From an uncultured Collinsella sp. (lineage in GTDB: Bacteria; Actinomycetota; Coriobacteriia; Coriobacteriales; Coriobacteriaceae), in NCBI GenBank assembly GCA_958427355.1, contig CAUACA010000004.1, positions 1 to 64,000 on the forward strand: DNA of 64,000 nt, given 5' to 3'. The notes under the pieces are model-generated. The model was given only the letters and a program-made list of their open reading frames with translations. It was not told where the DNA came from and searched no databases. The position numbers were made by a program, and so were the translations under genes. Of the stretch, positions 38,025 to 47,461 are shown in pieces; the stretch's first letter is position 1, and the number at the start of each line of letters is the position of its first letter.

Positions 38025-38786
38025 ATGAACGTATTCGAAATTGTGTTTAGTCCGACGGGCGGAACGCGGAAGGTGTCTGGCCTTGTGGCCGGGGCACTGG
38101 GCAAGAATACCGTTACCGTCGATTTGACCGATAGCGGGCTAGATTTCAGCGCTGTCTCGATGACTAAGGACGACGTGGCCGTAATCTCTGTGCCGGCGTA
38201 TGCCGGTAGAATCCCGGCTGTGGTGGCTGACCGGTTGGGCATGGTGCGAGGCAACGGGGCTCGGGCAGTTTTGGTTTGTGTATACGGAAACCGCGCGTTT
38301 GAGGACACGCTCGTAGAGCTGGAGGACGTTGCGAAGCATGCGGGATTCCGGGTGATCACGGCAGTTGCGGCCATTGCAGAACATTCCATTGCGCGACAGT
38401 TTGCTGCCGGTCGTCCGGATGTGCAGGATGCGGCGCAGCTCGCAGAGTTTGCGCAGCAAATTCAGCAAAAGCTGTTGGCCGAGGATACATCCGAGCCCTC
38501 TATTCCCGGCAATCGTCCTTATAAACAAGCCGGAGGTCACCGCATGGCACCCGAGGCAACAGGGGATTGTGTCTCCTGCGGTGCATGCGCCGCGGCGTGC
38601 CCCGTTTGTGCTATCGACAAGGGTGACCCCAAACGAGCAGCTGGCGAGGCGTGCATCTCCTGCATGCGCTGCATTGCCGTATGTCCGCGAGGCGCTCGTA
38701 AGCTTGATCCCAACAAGCTACCCGCTGTTTCCCAGATGCTGAGCAAGGTTTGCGTCGTGCGGAAGGAATGCGAGCTCTTTATCTAG
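38025..38786 (+). CDS. EFR1-family flavodoxin-ferredoxin protein
   Basis: 253-aa redox protein. An N-terminal flavodoxin-like half begins with the FMN loop FSPTGGTRKV and VPAYAGRIP. It is fused to a C-terminal 2x[4Fe-4S] ferredoxin with CVSCGACAAACPVCAID and CISCMRCIAVCPRGAR. It is cytoplasmic and likely shuttles low-potential electrons between flavin and ferredoxin pools. The ATG follows GGGGGAGGG. It is monocistronic. The physiological partner is unknown; an [FeFe] hydrogenase is encoded 7 kb away. Confidence 0.9.
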   Translation: MNVFEIVFSPTGGTRKVSGLVAGALGKNTVTVDLTDSGLDFSAVSMTKDDVAVISVPAYAGRIPAVVADRLGMVRGNGARAVLVCVYGNRAFEDTLVELEDVAKHAGFRVITAVAAIAEHSIARQFAAGRPDVQDAAQLAEFAQQIQQKLLAEDTSEPSIPGNRPYKQAGGHRMAPEATGDCVSCGACAAACPVCAIDKGDPKRAAGEACISCMRCIAVCPRGARKLDPNKLPAVSQMLSKVCVVRKECELFI

Positions 38787-38818
38787 CGCATGCGAAATTG
38801 GTGCAATGGGGCCAGAGC

Positions 38819-38866
38819 AAGGAGTGTCCCTGGGTGCCGGCAGAAAAGGAACGTCCCTAAGTGCCG
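38819..38866. repeat. GGAACGTCCC / TGCCGGCA repeat cluster 2
   Basis: AAGGAGTGTCCC-TGGGTGCCGGCA followed by AAGGAACGTCCC-TAAGTGCCG. Both blocks are in the same orientation here, unlike the inverted pair of cluster 1. Confidence 0.8.
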
Positions 38867-38915
38867 CTTAAATACCGTTTATCGGAGAAAAAATACCGTT
38901 CGCCGGTCATAATGA

Positions 38916-38943
38916 TTGTTCCGGCTTTGGGCTTGTCTACAAT
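38916..38943 (+). promoter_or_regulatory. Promoter of the alpha-glucoside PTS operon
   Basis: -35 TTGTTC (38916-38921), 16-bp spacer, -10 TACAAT (38938-38943), 137 bp before the EIIA start. Confidence 0.6.
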
Positions 38944-38967
38944 AACCCCCGTAAAAGAAATGCGGAA

Positions 38968-39053
38968 GGTTACCGAGTCCCTCGGACGTGGGCCTAACCA
39001 AAGTCTTTGATCGCGAGCGTCTCAATGGGCGCATTCGATTGATTTTGGTTGGG
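38968..39053 (+). promoter_or_regulatory. Candidate antitermination site overlapping a terminator-like hairpin
   Basis: GGTTA-CCGAG-TCC-CTCGG-(9 nt)-TAACC at 38968-38999 forms a short stem with an asymmetric internal loop, as in RAT sites bound by LicT/BglG proteins. Its 3' strand (CCTAACC) is also the 5' strand of a long hairpin ending TTTGGTTGGG at 39053. The two are mutually exclusive, as expected for antitermination control by the LicT-type gene of this operon. The long hairpin lacks a clear U-run. Confidence 0.5.
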
Positions 39054-39079
39054 CTATATTTATGAAGGGACATGTCACC

Positions 39080-39592
39080 ATGGGTTTCTTTTCTCGCCTA
39101 ATGGGTGGCTCGGATAAACAGACGACTGCGGCTTCCGAGTTCGAAATCCTCGCTCCCGTTTCCGGCGAGCTTGTTCATCTAGAAAATACCAATGACCCCG
39201 CTTTTAGCAGCCGTGCAGTGGGCGATGGCGTTGCCGTGGTTCCCCAAGAGGGAACGGTGTGCGCTCCTGTTTCCGGCACCGTCGCGGCGCTGTTTCCGAC
39301 TGAGCACGCACTGGGCATCATGTCCGACGACAGCTCTGCTCAGGTGATGCTGCACATCGGAATCGACACTGTTAAACTTGAGGGCAAGGGCTTCCATGCG
39401 CTTGTTGCCCAGGGTGACCATGTCGACGCGGGCCAGCCCCTCGTCGAGGTCGATTTCGACGCGGTCCGCGCTGCCGGCTTTGATCCCACGGTCTTCGTTA
39501 TCGTGTGCGAGCGTTCGGAGAACTCGACTCTTCGCGAGCATGCTTCCGGCCCTGTTGCTGTTAAAGAGCCTGTCATCTGGCTTTCCGAGTAA
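39080..39592 (+). CDS. PTS glucose-type EIIA component
   Basis: 170-aa EIIA of the Glc family. It accepts phosphate from HPr on the histidine in VMLHIGIDTV and passes it to EIIB. Typical features are the start FEILAPVSGELVHLE, VCAPVSGTVAALF and GDHVDAGQPLVEVD. The ATG at 39080 is preceded by AAGGGA at good spacing; the frame opens six codons earlier. It is the first gene of the operon and may also serve EIIA-less permeases such as MurP. Confidence 0.93.
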   Translation: MGFFSRLMGGSDKQTTAASEFEILAPVSGELVHLENTNDPAFSSRAVGDGVAVVPQEGTVCAPVSGTVAALFPTEHALGIMSDDSSAQVMLHIGIDTVKLEGKGFHALVAQGDHVDAGQPLVEVDFDAVRAAGFDPTVFVIVCERSENSTLREHASGPVAVKEPVIWLSE

Positions 39593-39610
39593 ATTCTTGT
39601 GGTGGGTACC

Positions 39611-40463
39611 GTGGTTATCAAGCGAGTTTTTAACAACAACGTCGCAATGGTCACTTCGGACGATGGCTCCGAGCTCATCGTCATCGGTCGAGGCCTCTGC
39701 TTTGGTCGCCATGCCGGCGATGCCGTCGACGAGGCATCAGTCGAAAAGACCTACGCGTTGCAGGAGGGAACTTCTCAGGATTCGCGTACGATCGACCGCT
39801 TGGCACATCTTTTGGAGTCCATCCCCACCGTCAACCTCGTGATTTCCGAGGACATCGTTCAGATGCTTCGTCGAGAGCTCAATGTCGATATCAATGACAA
39901 GATTCTCATTGCTCTCGCAGACCACATCAGCCTTGCTTTGGAGCGCGAGCGCAAGGGCGTCTCCTGTGAGAATCCGTTGCTGCTCGAGATCCAGCAGTTC
40001 TATCGCAAGGAGTATGCACTTGCGGGCCGTGCGCTGCAGATTATCAAGGAGTATATGGGCATCCAGATGAGCGAAGAAGAGCAGGGTTTCATTACGCTGC
40101 ATATTCAACGCCACCATGCCGCAACGCTCTGACCGTCTGATTGTTTCGGTCCAGCTTGTTCGCGACGTGCTCGCGATTGTTTCCGAGCGCTATGCTACGA
40201 CCCTCGATGACACCTCGCTGCCCTATGAGCGTTTCGTTCGTCACCTGCAGTTTTTCGCACAGCGAGCGCTCGATCCTACGGCCGGGCAAATCAACGGAGA
40301 CGCGCTGTTCCGAATCGATGAAACGGCGTATCCGTGTGCATTCTCGTGTGCGGATGCCATAGCCGCCCACTTGTCGTCTACCTATAACGTTGTCGTTACC
40401 GATGCCGAGAAGAGTTATCTCGCATATCACATTGTTAACCTGCTTGGAGAACCCGGTTTCTAG
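39611..40463 (+). pseudogene. licT: LicT/BglG-type transcriptional antiterminator, frameshifted
   Basis: RNA-binding antiterminator controlled by PTS phosphorylation. The first frame (to the TGA at 40130-40132) holds the CAT RNA-binding domain (VIKRVFNNNVAMVTSDDG, VIGRGLCFG) and PRD1 (IDRLAHLLESIPTVNLVISE). The PRD2 domain (DRLIVSVQLVRDVLAIV, FVRHLQFFAQRAL, YLAYHIVNLL) is in the +1 frame from about 40116 to 40463. The family has both PRDs on one chain, so one extra base, for example in ACGCTCTGAC, would explain the break. The sequence CTC TGA C resembles +1 recoding sites, but no upstream Shine-Dalgarno-like stimulator is seen. The GTG at 39611 is the most family-like start; 39599 is an alternative. 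Confidence 0.8.
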
Positions 40464-40562
40464 GCTTAACGTGCCCACACATCGATTGATATAAGGCAAG
40501 GCTTACGGTCTTGCCCGGGGCACATCTGTCTCAATTTGCGGAAAAGGAAGGGGAGTACCGCT

Positions 40563-42179
40563 ATGACCGCAAAAAAGAAGTTCAATTTCAAAGCGCCGTT
40601 GGAGGTGTTCGCGAAGTCGATCGTCCAGCCGATGATGTATCTCTCGGTTGCCGGCATCCTGCTCATCGTGGGCATCATTCTGACCAACAAGACCATCTGC
40701 GCTTTGGTCCCCGTACTGGGCTCCGGTCCGTTCCAGCTTGTGGGCGCCGTTGTCTATCAGTCGCTGATGTTTATCATCAACAACCTCTCGATTCTGTTCT
40801 GCGTTGGTATCGCCGGCGCCATGGCAAAGAAGAACAAGGGCCATGCTTCGCTGATCGCCCTGATGTCGTTCTTCCTGTTCCTGTAGGCTAACAACATCGT
40901 GCTCAACGCCACCGGCTCTCTTGCCGATGCGAGCGGCATGCTCGGCCTTACCGGAACCGGTCAGGCCACCGTTATGGGCATCCAGGTGCTCGATACCGGC
41001 GTGTTTGGCGGCATCATCCTGGGCTGCATCACCGGTGCCGTGTTCAACAAGTACTCGAACAAGCAGTTCCCCATTGCCCTTTCGATGTTCTCGGGCGTTC
41101 GCTTCCCGTTCCTGATCATGATCATCATTTCCTGGATCATGGGCGCTGGCTTCTGCATCATTTGGCCTCCGGTTCAGGGTGCCATCTCCTCCGTTGCCGG
41201 CATCATTAAGGAGTCGGGCAACATCGGTCTGTTTATCTACGGCATGCTCAACAAGCTGCTCGTTCCCACCGGTCTGCACCACCTCATCTACACCCCGTTC
41301 CAGTTCTCCGATGTGGGTGGCACCCTGACGCTGGGCGATCAGGTTATCGCCGGCGCCTATCCCATCCGTGTTGCCGAGATGGCAATGACGGGCCAGCCCT
41401 TCTCCGATAGCACCTACTTCAACAGCTACACCTTCAACAACCTGTGGCCCTACATCGGTATCGGTCTCGCCTTTATCTTCACTGCTTACAAGGAGAACAA
41501 GGACAAGACCAAGGCCGTTATCATCCCGCTGATCATCACCGCCGTGCTCTCCTGCGTGACCGAGCCCATGGACTTCCTCTTTGTCTTTGCCGCTCCCGTG
41601 CTCTTTGTCGTTCACTCGGTTCTTTCCGGCATCTTCCTGGTTCTGCTCAAGGTCCTCTCCGTGCCCGCTTCGACTGCAGGCGGCATCATCAACATCGTGG
41701 TCTCCAACCTGGTCCTGGGCGTCGATAAGACCAACTGGCCGGTTATGCTGGTGCTCGGAGTCGTCAACGCCGCGCTGTACTTCTTCCTCTTCACCTTCCT
41801 TATTAAGAAACTCAACCTCCACACGCCTGGTCGCGAGGAGGAGTCCGAGCTCGCCGAGTCCGTTGCCGAGGGCGAGGCCGCCGCGTCTGTCGCGGTGAAG
41901 CAGGGCGCTGTTGCCGCGGCTCCCGCAGAGGGCGTCGATGCAGGTATTGCCGACCTGGTCGCAGGTCTTGGTGGCAAGGACAACATCGAGGAGCTCGAGA
42001 ACTGCTTTACGCGTCTCCGCGTGAACGTTAAGAACCCGGACCTCATCGATGAGAGCCTCATCAACCACGTGCCCAACAGCGGCATCAACCGCAACGGCAA
42101 CAATATCCAGATCATCTTTGGCATGAAGGTCGCCGAGATGCGCGACAAGGTCGAAAACGCAATTGAGAAGGAGCAGTAA
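40563..42179 (+). pseudogene. PTS alpha-glucoside EIICB permease interrupted by an in-frame TAG
   Basis: Permease of the GlvC/MalX-like EIICB type, 538 codons if the stop is ignored. Codon 108 (40884-40886) is TAG inside a membrane helix (SFFLFL-stop-ANNIVLNA). The same frame continues without further stops through the EIIC domain (VFNKYSNKQFPIALSMFSG, LLVPTGLHHLIYTPF, TEPMDFLFVFAAP) to an EIIB domain with phosphorylatable cysteine in ENCFTRLRV. A GTG at 40899 could restart the second part but would lack the first helices. The start ATG has a GGGGAG site. A single C-to-T or third-base change would create the stop. It is either inactivated, read through, or a sequence error. Confidence 0.85.
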
Positions 42180-42182
42180 ACA

Positions 42183-43565
42183 ATGATCATTACTCTGTGT
42201 GGTGGCGGATCCACCTTTACCCCCGGCATCGTCAAGTCCATCGCCCTGCGCAAGGACGAGCTCGACGTTGACGAGATTCGTCTGTACGACATCAACGAGG
42301 AGCGCCAGCGCAAGATCGGCGTGCTCGTGGACTGGATTTTGCACGAGGACCTCGGCCTGGACATCAAGCTCACGGTGACCACCGACAAAAAGACGGCTTT
42401 TACCGACGCCAGCTTCGTGTTTGCCCAGATGCGCGTGGGCGGCTACGCCATGCGCGAGCAGGACGAGAAGATTCCGCTGCGTCACGGCTGCGTGGGTCAG
42501 GAGACCTGCGGTTGCGGCGGCCTTGCCTATGGCATGCGCACTATCTTCCCCATGGTCGAGCTGATCGATGACGTTGAGAAGTACGCCAAGAAGGACTACT
42601 GGATTCTCAACTACTCCAACCCTGCCGCCATCGTCTCCGAGGGCTGCCGCGTGCTGCGTCCCAACGCCCGCATCATCAACATCTGCGACATGCCGATCGC
42701 GATTATCGACGTGGTCTGCGCTGCGCTCGATATCGACAAGAAGGATGTCGAGTACGATTACTTTGGCCTCAACCACTTTGGCTGGTTCACCTCGATTCGC
42801 CGCAAGGGCGAGGAGGTTCTGCCGCAGCTGCGCGAGTACATCAAGGAGCATGAGATTCTGCTGCCCGACTCCTACCTCAAGGGCATGGGCTCGCTCATGG
42901 CAAAGAAGCCCGAGGAGGCCACCGACGAGCACCCCGAGCAGAACCGCCACACCAAGGGCAGCTGGTACTACGTCTGGAAGGGCGAGTACGAGATCATGGA
43001 GTGCTTCCCGGAGTACCTGCCCAACACGTATCTGAACTACTACCTGCAGCAGAAGGAGTTCGTCGAGCACTCCAACCCCGAGCGTACCCGTGCTAACGAG
43101 GTTGAGGAGACGCGCGAGAAGAACCTCTTCGACGGCATCGACCATTACGAGAAGACGGGCGAGATCGACGAGAGCACGTTCTATGCGGGCAGCCACGGCG
43201 ACTGGATTGCCGACCTGGCCATCGCTCTGAAGAACGACACCAAGCAGCGTTTCCTGGTCATTTGCGAGAACAAGGGCGCTATCCCCAACATGCCCTACGA
43301 CGCCATGGTCGAGCTGCCTGCCTACATTGGCAAGAACGGCCCCGAGGTCATCAGCCGCGACAACATTCCTCTGTTCCAGCAGGGCCTCATGATGCAGCAG
43401 CTGAACTCCGAGAAGCTCGTGGTCGAGGCTACGATCGAGGGTTCGTACGAGAAGGCGCTCAAGGCCTTTACACTCAACAAGACCGTGCCGTCGATGAAGG
43501 TCGCCAAGGAGGTTCTCGACGACATGATCGAGGCCAACAAGGGTTACTGGCCCGAGCTTAAGTAA
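42183..43565 (+). CDS. GH4-family 6-phospho-alpha-glucosidase
   Basis: NAD+- and metal-dependent hydrolase of phosphorylated alpha-glucosides such as maltose-6'-phosphate. The 460-aa protein has the GH4 Rossmann start ITLCGGGSTFTPG, then QMRVGGYAMREQDE, the metal-site cysteine region INICDMPI and the LNHFGWF motif. It is full-length and intact. It begins 3 bp after the EIICB stop with a GGAG site. The neighbours (EIIA, LicT-type antiterminator, EIICB) define an alpha-glucoside PTS operon, similar in content to glv/mal operons of Gram-positive bacteria. Confidence 0.92.
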   Translation: MIITLCGGGSTFTPGIVKSIALRKDELDVDEIRLYDINEERQRKIGVLVDWILHEDLGLDIKLTVTTDKKTAFTDASFVFAQMRVGGYAMREQDEKIPLRHGCVGQETCGCGGLAYGMRTIFPMVELIDDVEKYAKKDYWILNYSNPAAIVSEGCRVLRPNARIINICDMPIAIIDVVCAALDIDKKDVEYDYFGLNHFGWFTSIRRKGEEVLPQLREYIKEHEILLPDSYLKGMGSLMAKKPEEATDEHPEQNRHTKGSWYYVWKGEYEIMECFPEYLPNTYLNYYLQQKEFVEHSNPERTRANEVEETREKNLFDGIDHYEKTGEIDESTFYAGSHGDWIADLAIALKNDTKQRFLVICENKGAIPNMPYDAMVELPAYIGKNGPEVISRDNIPLFQQGLMMQQLNSEKLVVEATIEGSYEKALKAFTLNKTVPSMKVAKEVLDDMIEANKGYWPELK

Positions 43566-43597
43566 AAACAACAGGGTCGCTGACCGCATGCCTGGAG

Positions 43598-43635
43598 CAA
43601 TGCCCCGTCCACGTGATTGCGTGGGCTGGGCATTG
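43598..43635 (+). terminator. Hairpin after the GH4 gene
   Basis: CAATGCCC / GGGCATTG with an inner CCACG / CGTGG stem, followed by TCATTT. The rest of the gap to 43821 has a short GACCT/AGGTC hairpin (43736-43757) and a partial GCGGT...TATTTCACCGC sequence at 43673-43699 that may be a decayed copy of the 63-bp repeat. Confidence 0.65.
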
Positions 43636-43821
43636 TCATTTGGTAACGCGTTTTATCAAATATGGCATTTATCTGCGGTAATGTTCTATTTCACCGCCGA
43701 GGGTGACATTTCATACCGCCTGCCGAACTGCGTGGAGACCTAACAACTTTTTAGGTCAGTGTTGTGCGTGTAGCAACTTCGCCCGGCCTCGCCTCCGGGC
43801 TGCCGCATGAGAGGGGATCTT

Positions 43822-45654
43822 ATGGCACGACTGCACGTAATGGAACGCAGCCACGCTCAGGCCGTCATGGACGACCTGCACGATGCGCTCGGACGTCGTC
43901 TGGCGGTGAGTTCGCTCGCTCCGTGTCCCGTTGAGTTTACGGCAGCGCTCGTCAACCTGTGCTCCACCCAGAGCTGTGGCAAGTGCACGCCCTGCCGTGT
44001 GGGCCTGAGCGCGCTGAGCGACCTGCTCGCCGATGTGCTCGAAGGGCGCGCCGATGAGTCCACGCTCAACCTTATTGAGCGCACGGCCCGCACCATCTAC
44101 CTTTCGAGCGACTGCGCCATTGGCTACGAAGCTGGCGCCATGGCACTCACGGCCATTCGCGGCTTCCGCGACGACTTTGAGCACCACATCCGCGAGCACT
44201 CCTGCGGCTTTGACCGCGAGGCTCGCGTTCCGTGCGTTTCGGGCTGCCCGGCGCACGTCGACATTCCCGGTTACATTTCGCTGGTCGAGGCCGGCCGCTA
44301 TGCCGATGCCGTCAGGGTCATTCGCAAGAACAATCCGCTGCCGCTCGTCTGCGGCCTGGTGTGCGAGCATCCCTGCGAGATGCACTGCCGCCGCGGCATG
44401 GTCGATGACCCCATGAATATCCTTGCCCTCAAGCGGTTTGCCGTTGAGCACAGCGACCTCAACGACCGCAAGCCGCATGTAGTGGACAACACCGGTAAGC
44501 GCGTCGCCGTGATCGGCGGCGGCCCGGCCGGCCTTTCCTGTGCTTACTACCTGGCCGTGATGGGCCACAAGGTGACCATCTTTGAGCAGCGCCACCACTT
44601 GGGCGGCATGCTGCGCTACGGCATCCCCAGCTATCGTCTGCCGCGCGAGCGCCTGCAGGCCGAGATCGACTGGATTTTGAGCGCCGGCATCGACGTGGAG
44701 CTCGACCACTCCGTGAACGGCGAGGAGCTCGCCCGCCTGCGCGACGAGTTCGATGCCGTCTACCTGGCCATCGGTGCCCACAGCGATAAGAAGCTCGGCC
44801 TTCCGGGCGAAGAGGCGTCCGGCGTGGAGTCGGCCGTCAAGATGCTGCGTGCTATCGGCGACGACGAGCTGCCCGACTTGAGCGGTCAGCGCGTGTGCGT
44901 CATCGGCGGCGGCAACGTTGCCATGGACGTGGCTCGCTCTGCCGTGCGCTGCGGTGCCGAAAAGGTGAGCATCGTCTACCGCCGTCGCATCTGCGACATG
45001 ACGGCCCAGGATGCCGAGATCGCCGGCGCCCAGGCCGAGGGCTGCGAGGTGCTGGAGCTGACGGCTCCACTCGCTATCGAGACGGGCGAGGAAGGTCGCG
45101 TGAGTGGCCTGCGCGTGCAGCCGCAGATTATCGGCGAGCCCCGCCGCGGTCGTCCGGCTCCGCGTGCCGCCGCCACGCCCGAGCGCGTCATCCCCTGCGA
45201 GCGCGTGTTTGTGGCCATTGGTCAGGACATCGATTCCAAACCGTTTGAGGAGATGGGCATTGCCTGCAAGTGGGGCTGCATCGTCACCGATTCGGACGGC
45301 GCCGTGCCCAACTTCGATGGCCTCTTTAGCGGTGGCGACTGCCAGACCGGCCCCGCCACCGTCATCCGCGCTATCAATGCCGGCCGCGTGGCTTCGGCAA
45401 ACATCGACCGCTACCTGGGCTTCGACCACAAGATCAAGCTCGAGGTCGAGCTGCCGACCGTTCAGTTTAAGGGCAAGCATGAGTGCGGCCGCTGCGAGCT
45501 GGGCGAGCGCGAAGCCGGCGAGCGTATTCACGATTGGAATCTGGTCGAGCAGGGTCTCACCGAGCAGGAGGCGCGCCAGGAGGCGAGCCGCTGCCTGCGT
45601 TGCGATCACTTTGGCTTTGGCGCGTTCCGCGGAGGGAGGAACCTGGAATGGTAG
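43822..45654 (+). CDS. NuoF-like/GltD-like Fe-S flavoprotein oxidoreductase (hydrogenase partner)
   Basis: 610-aa fusion. An N-terminal part matches the C-terminal Fe-S domain of NuoF/HydB (SCGKCTPCRVGLSALSDLL near residue 55). A GltD-type Fe-S domain follows (VPCVSGCPAHVDIPGYI, CGLVCEHPCEMHCRR), then FAD (VAVIGGGPAGLSCAYYLA) and NAD(P) (VCVIGGGNVAMDVARSAV) sites and a C-terminal cysteine cluster (CGRCELGE, CLRCDHF). It probably moves electrons between NAD(P)H and the hydrogenase encoded next, whose start overlaps this gene by 7 bp. The ATG at 43822 follows GAGAGGGGA; an ATG at 43807 is less well placed. The electron donor cannot be fixed from sequence. Confidence 0.88.
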   Translation: MARLHVMERSHAQAVMDDLHDALGRRLAVSSLAPCPVEFTAALVNLCSTQSCGKCTPCRVGLSALSDLLADVLEGRADESTLNLIERTARTIYLSSDCAIGYEAGAMALTAIRGFRDDFEHHIREHSCGFDREARVPCVSGCPAHVDIPGYISLVEAGRYADAVRVIRKNNPLPLVCGLVCEHPCEMHCRRGMVDDPMNILALKRFAVEHSDLNDRKPHVVDNTGKRVAVIGGGPAGLSCAYYLAVMGHKVTIFEQRHHLGGMLRYGIPSYRLPRERLQAEIDWILSAGIDVELDHSVNGEELARLRDEFDAVYLAIGAHSDKKLGLPGEEASGVESAVKMLRAIGDDELPDLSGQRVCVIGGGNVAMDVARSAVRCGAEKVSIVYRRRICDMTAQDAEIAGAQAEGCEVLELTAPLAIETGEEGRVSGLRVQPQIIGEPRRGRPAPRAAATPERVIPCERVFVAIGQDIDSKPFEEMGIACKWGCIVTDSDGAVPNFDGLFSGGDCQTGPATVIRAINAGRVASANIDRYLGFDHKIKLEVELPTVQFKGKHECGRCELGEREAGERIHDWNLVEQGLTEQEARQEASRCLRCDHFGFGAFRGGRNLEW

Positions 45655-47459
45655 AGCCCAACAAAACCACCGTCAGCGACAACACCGAAAACGGAGCGCA
45701 CAACATGGTCAGGCTCATTATCGATAATTGCGAGGTCGCGGTGCCCGATCACACCACGATCCTGGACGCGGCCAAGTCCGTCGGCATCCAGATTCCCACC
45801 CTGTGCTACCTGCGCGATCTAAACGAGATCGGTGGTTGCCGCGTGTGCGTGGTCGAGGTTGAGGGCTGCGACCAGCTGGTTGCCGCCTGCAACAACTACG
45901 TGCTCGACGGCATGGTGGTCCACACCAACAGCCCCAAGGCCCGCGAGGCCCGTCGCACCAACGTGCAGCTGCTGCTGTCCCAGCACGATTCACAGTGCAC
46001 GAGCTGCGTGCGCAGCGGCAACTGCAACCTACAGACCATCGCCAACGACCTGGGCATTTTCTATCTGCCATATCAAAGGCATTTGGCGGGCGAGGGCTGG
46101 GATTTCGATTTTCCCATCATCCGCGAAAACGACAAGTGCATTAAATGCATGCGCTGCATCAAGGTGTGCGAGAGCGTGCAGGGCCTGGGGATTTGGGACC
46201 TGACCAACCGCGCCACACATACCTCCGTGGGTACCCGCGGACGCGCGCCGATCGGCAAGACCGATTGCGTCGCGTGCGGCCAGTGCATTACGCATTGTCC
46301 GACGGGCGCGCTGCGCGAGCGCGATGATACCGAGACCGTGTTTGACGCGCTCGCTAATCCCGACGAGATCGTGCTGGTGCAGATCGCGCCTGCCGTGCGC
46401 AGCGCTTGGGGTGAGGAGCTCGGCATATCTCGTGAGGAGGCAACCGTTGAGCGTCTGGCTTGCGCGCTGCGTCGCGTTGGCTTTGAGTACGTGTTCGACA
46501 CCGATTTCTCGGCCGACCTCACCATTATGGAGGAGGGCTCCGAGCTGCTCGAGCGTCTGGGTGCGGCCGCTAAGGGTGAGGGCGATGGCCGCGGCTGGCC
46601 CATGTTTACGAGCTGCTGCCCGGGTTGGGTGCGCTTTGTGAAGGCCCGCTATCCGGAGTTTGTCGACAGCCTGTCCACGTCCAAGTCGCCGCAGCAGATG
46701 TTCGGCGCTATCGCCAAGACCTATTTCGCCAAGGTGCTGGGCGTGGAGCCCGAGCGCCTGTTCGTGGTGTCCGTGATGCCGTGCACGGCCAAGAAGGCCG
46801 AGTGTGCGCTGCCGAGCATGGTGGGCGAGGGCGGCGCGCCCGACGTGGACGTTGCGCTGACGGTGCGCGAGATGGTACGCATGATCCGCGCGAGCCACGT
46901 GAGCGTCGACACGCTTACCGAGGAGCCGCTCGATACGCCGCTGGGCTTCGGCACGGGCGCGGGTGTGATCTTTGGCGCCACGGGCGGCGTGATGGAAGCC
47001 GCCGTGCGCTCGGCATATTACCTGGTGACGGGCAAGAATCCCGACGCCGACTTCTTTACCGATGTGCGCGGCCTGGATGGCTGGAAGGAAGCCGTGGCCG
47101 ATATCGATGGCACCAAGGTGCGCGTCGCCGTGGCGCACGGGCTGGGCAACGCCGCCCGCCTGCTCGACGCGATTCGCGACGGTCGTGTGAGCTATGACTT
47201 CGTCGAGGTCATGGCATGCCCGGGCGGTTGCGTCGGTGGCGGCGGTCAGCCCATCCACGACGGCTGCGAGCTGGCGGCCGAGCGCGGCCAGGTGCTGTGG
47301 GGCCTGGATGCGAAGGCGGACATTCGCTTCTCGCACGAGAATCCCGATGTTCAGGCATGCTATCGCGAGTTCTTGGGCGCGCCGCTCTCGCCGCTGGCCG
47401 AGGAGCTGCTGCATACCGACCATCACGCCTGGTCGATGCCCAACGAGGGGGCGTGCTAG
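45648..47459 (+). CDS. hydA: [FeFe] hydrogenase catalytic subunit
   Basis: Reversible H2 production/oxidation, 603 aa. Domains in order: N-terminal 2Fe-2S ferredoxin domain (CYLRDLNEIGGCRVCVVE), His-ligated 4Fe-4S region (QHDSQCTSCVRSGNC near 112), two 4Fe-4S clusters (CIKCMRCIKVCE near 164, CVACGQCITHCP near 206), then the H-cluster domain with all three signatures: TSCCPGW near 321, MPCTAKKAE near 377 and EVMACPGGCVGGGGQP near 521. The ATG is behind GGAGGGAGG at the end of the upstream gene. It is a group A-type trimodular enzyme. No HydE/F/G maturases are in the window. Confidence 0.96.
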   Translation: MVEPNKTTVSDNTENGAHNMVRLIIDNCEVAVPDHTTILDAAKSVGIQIPTLCYLRDLNEIGGCRVCVVEVEGCDQLVAACNNYVLDGMVVHTNSPKAREARRTNVQLLLSQHDSQCTSCVRSGNCNLQTIANDLGIFYLPYQRHLAGEGWDFDFPIIRENDKCIKCMRCIKVCESVQGLGIWDLTNRATHTSVGTRGRAPIGKTDCVACGQCITHCPTGALRERDDTETVFDALANPDEIVLVQIAPAVRSAWGEELGISREEATVERLACALRRVGFEYVFDTDFSADLTIMEEGSELLERLGAAAKGEGDGRGWPMFTSCCPGWVRFVKARYPEFVDSLSTSKSPQQMFGAIAKTYFAKVLGVEPERLFVVSVMPCTAKKAECALPSMVGEGGAPDVDVALTVREMVRMIRASHVSVDTLTEEPLDTPLGFGTGAGVIFGATGGVMEAAVRSAYYLVTGKNPDADFFTDVRGLDGWKEAVADIDGTKVRVAVAHGLGNAARLLDAIRDGRVSYDFVEVMACPGGCVGGGGQPIHDGCELAAERGQVLWGLDAKADIRFSHENPDVQACYREFLGAPLSPLAEELLHTDHHAWSMPNEGAC

Positions 47460-47461
47460 CG

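Noticed and set aside
40503..43589. 1028-codon minus-strand frame opposite the PTS permease and GH4 genes
   Set aside because: It spans two clear plus-strand genes and lacks any recognisable domain; a codon-bias shadow.
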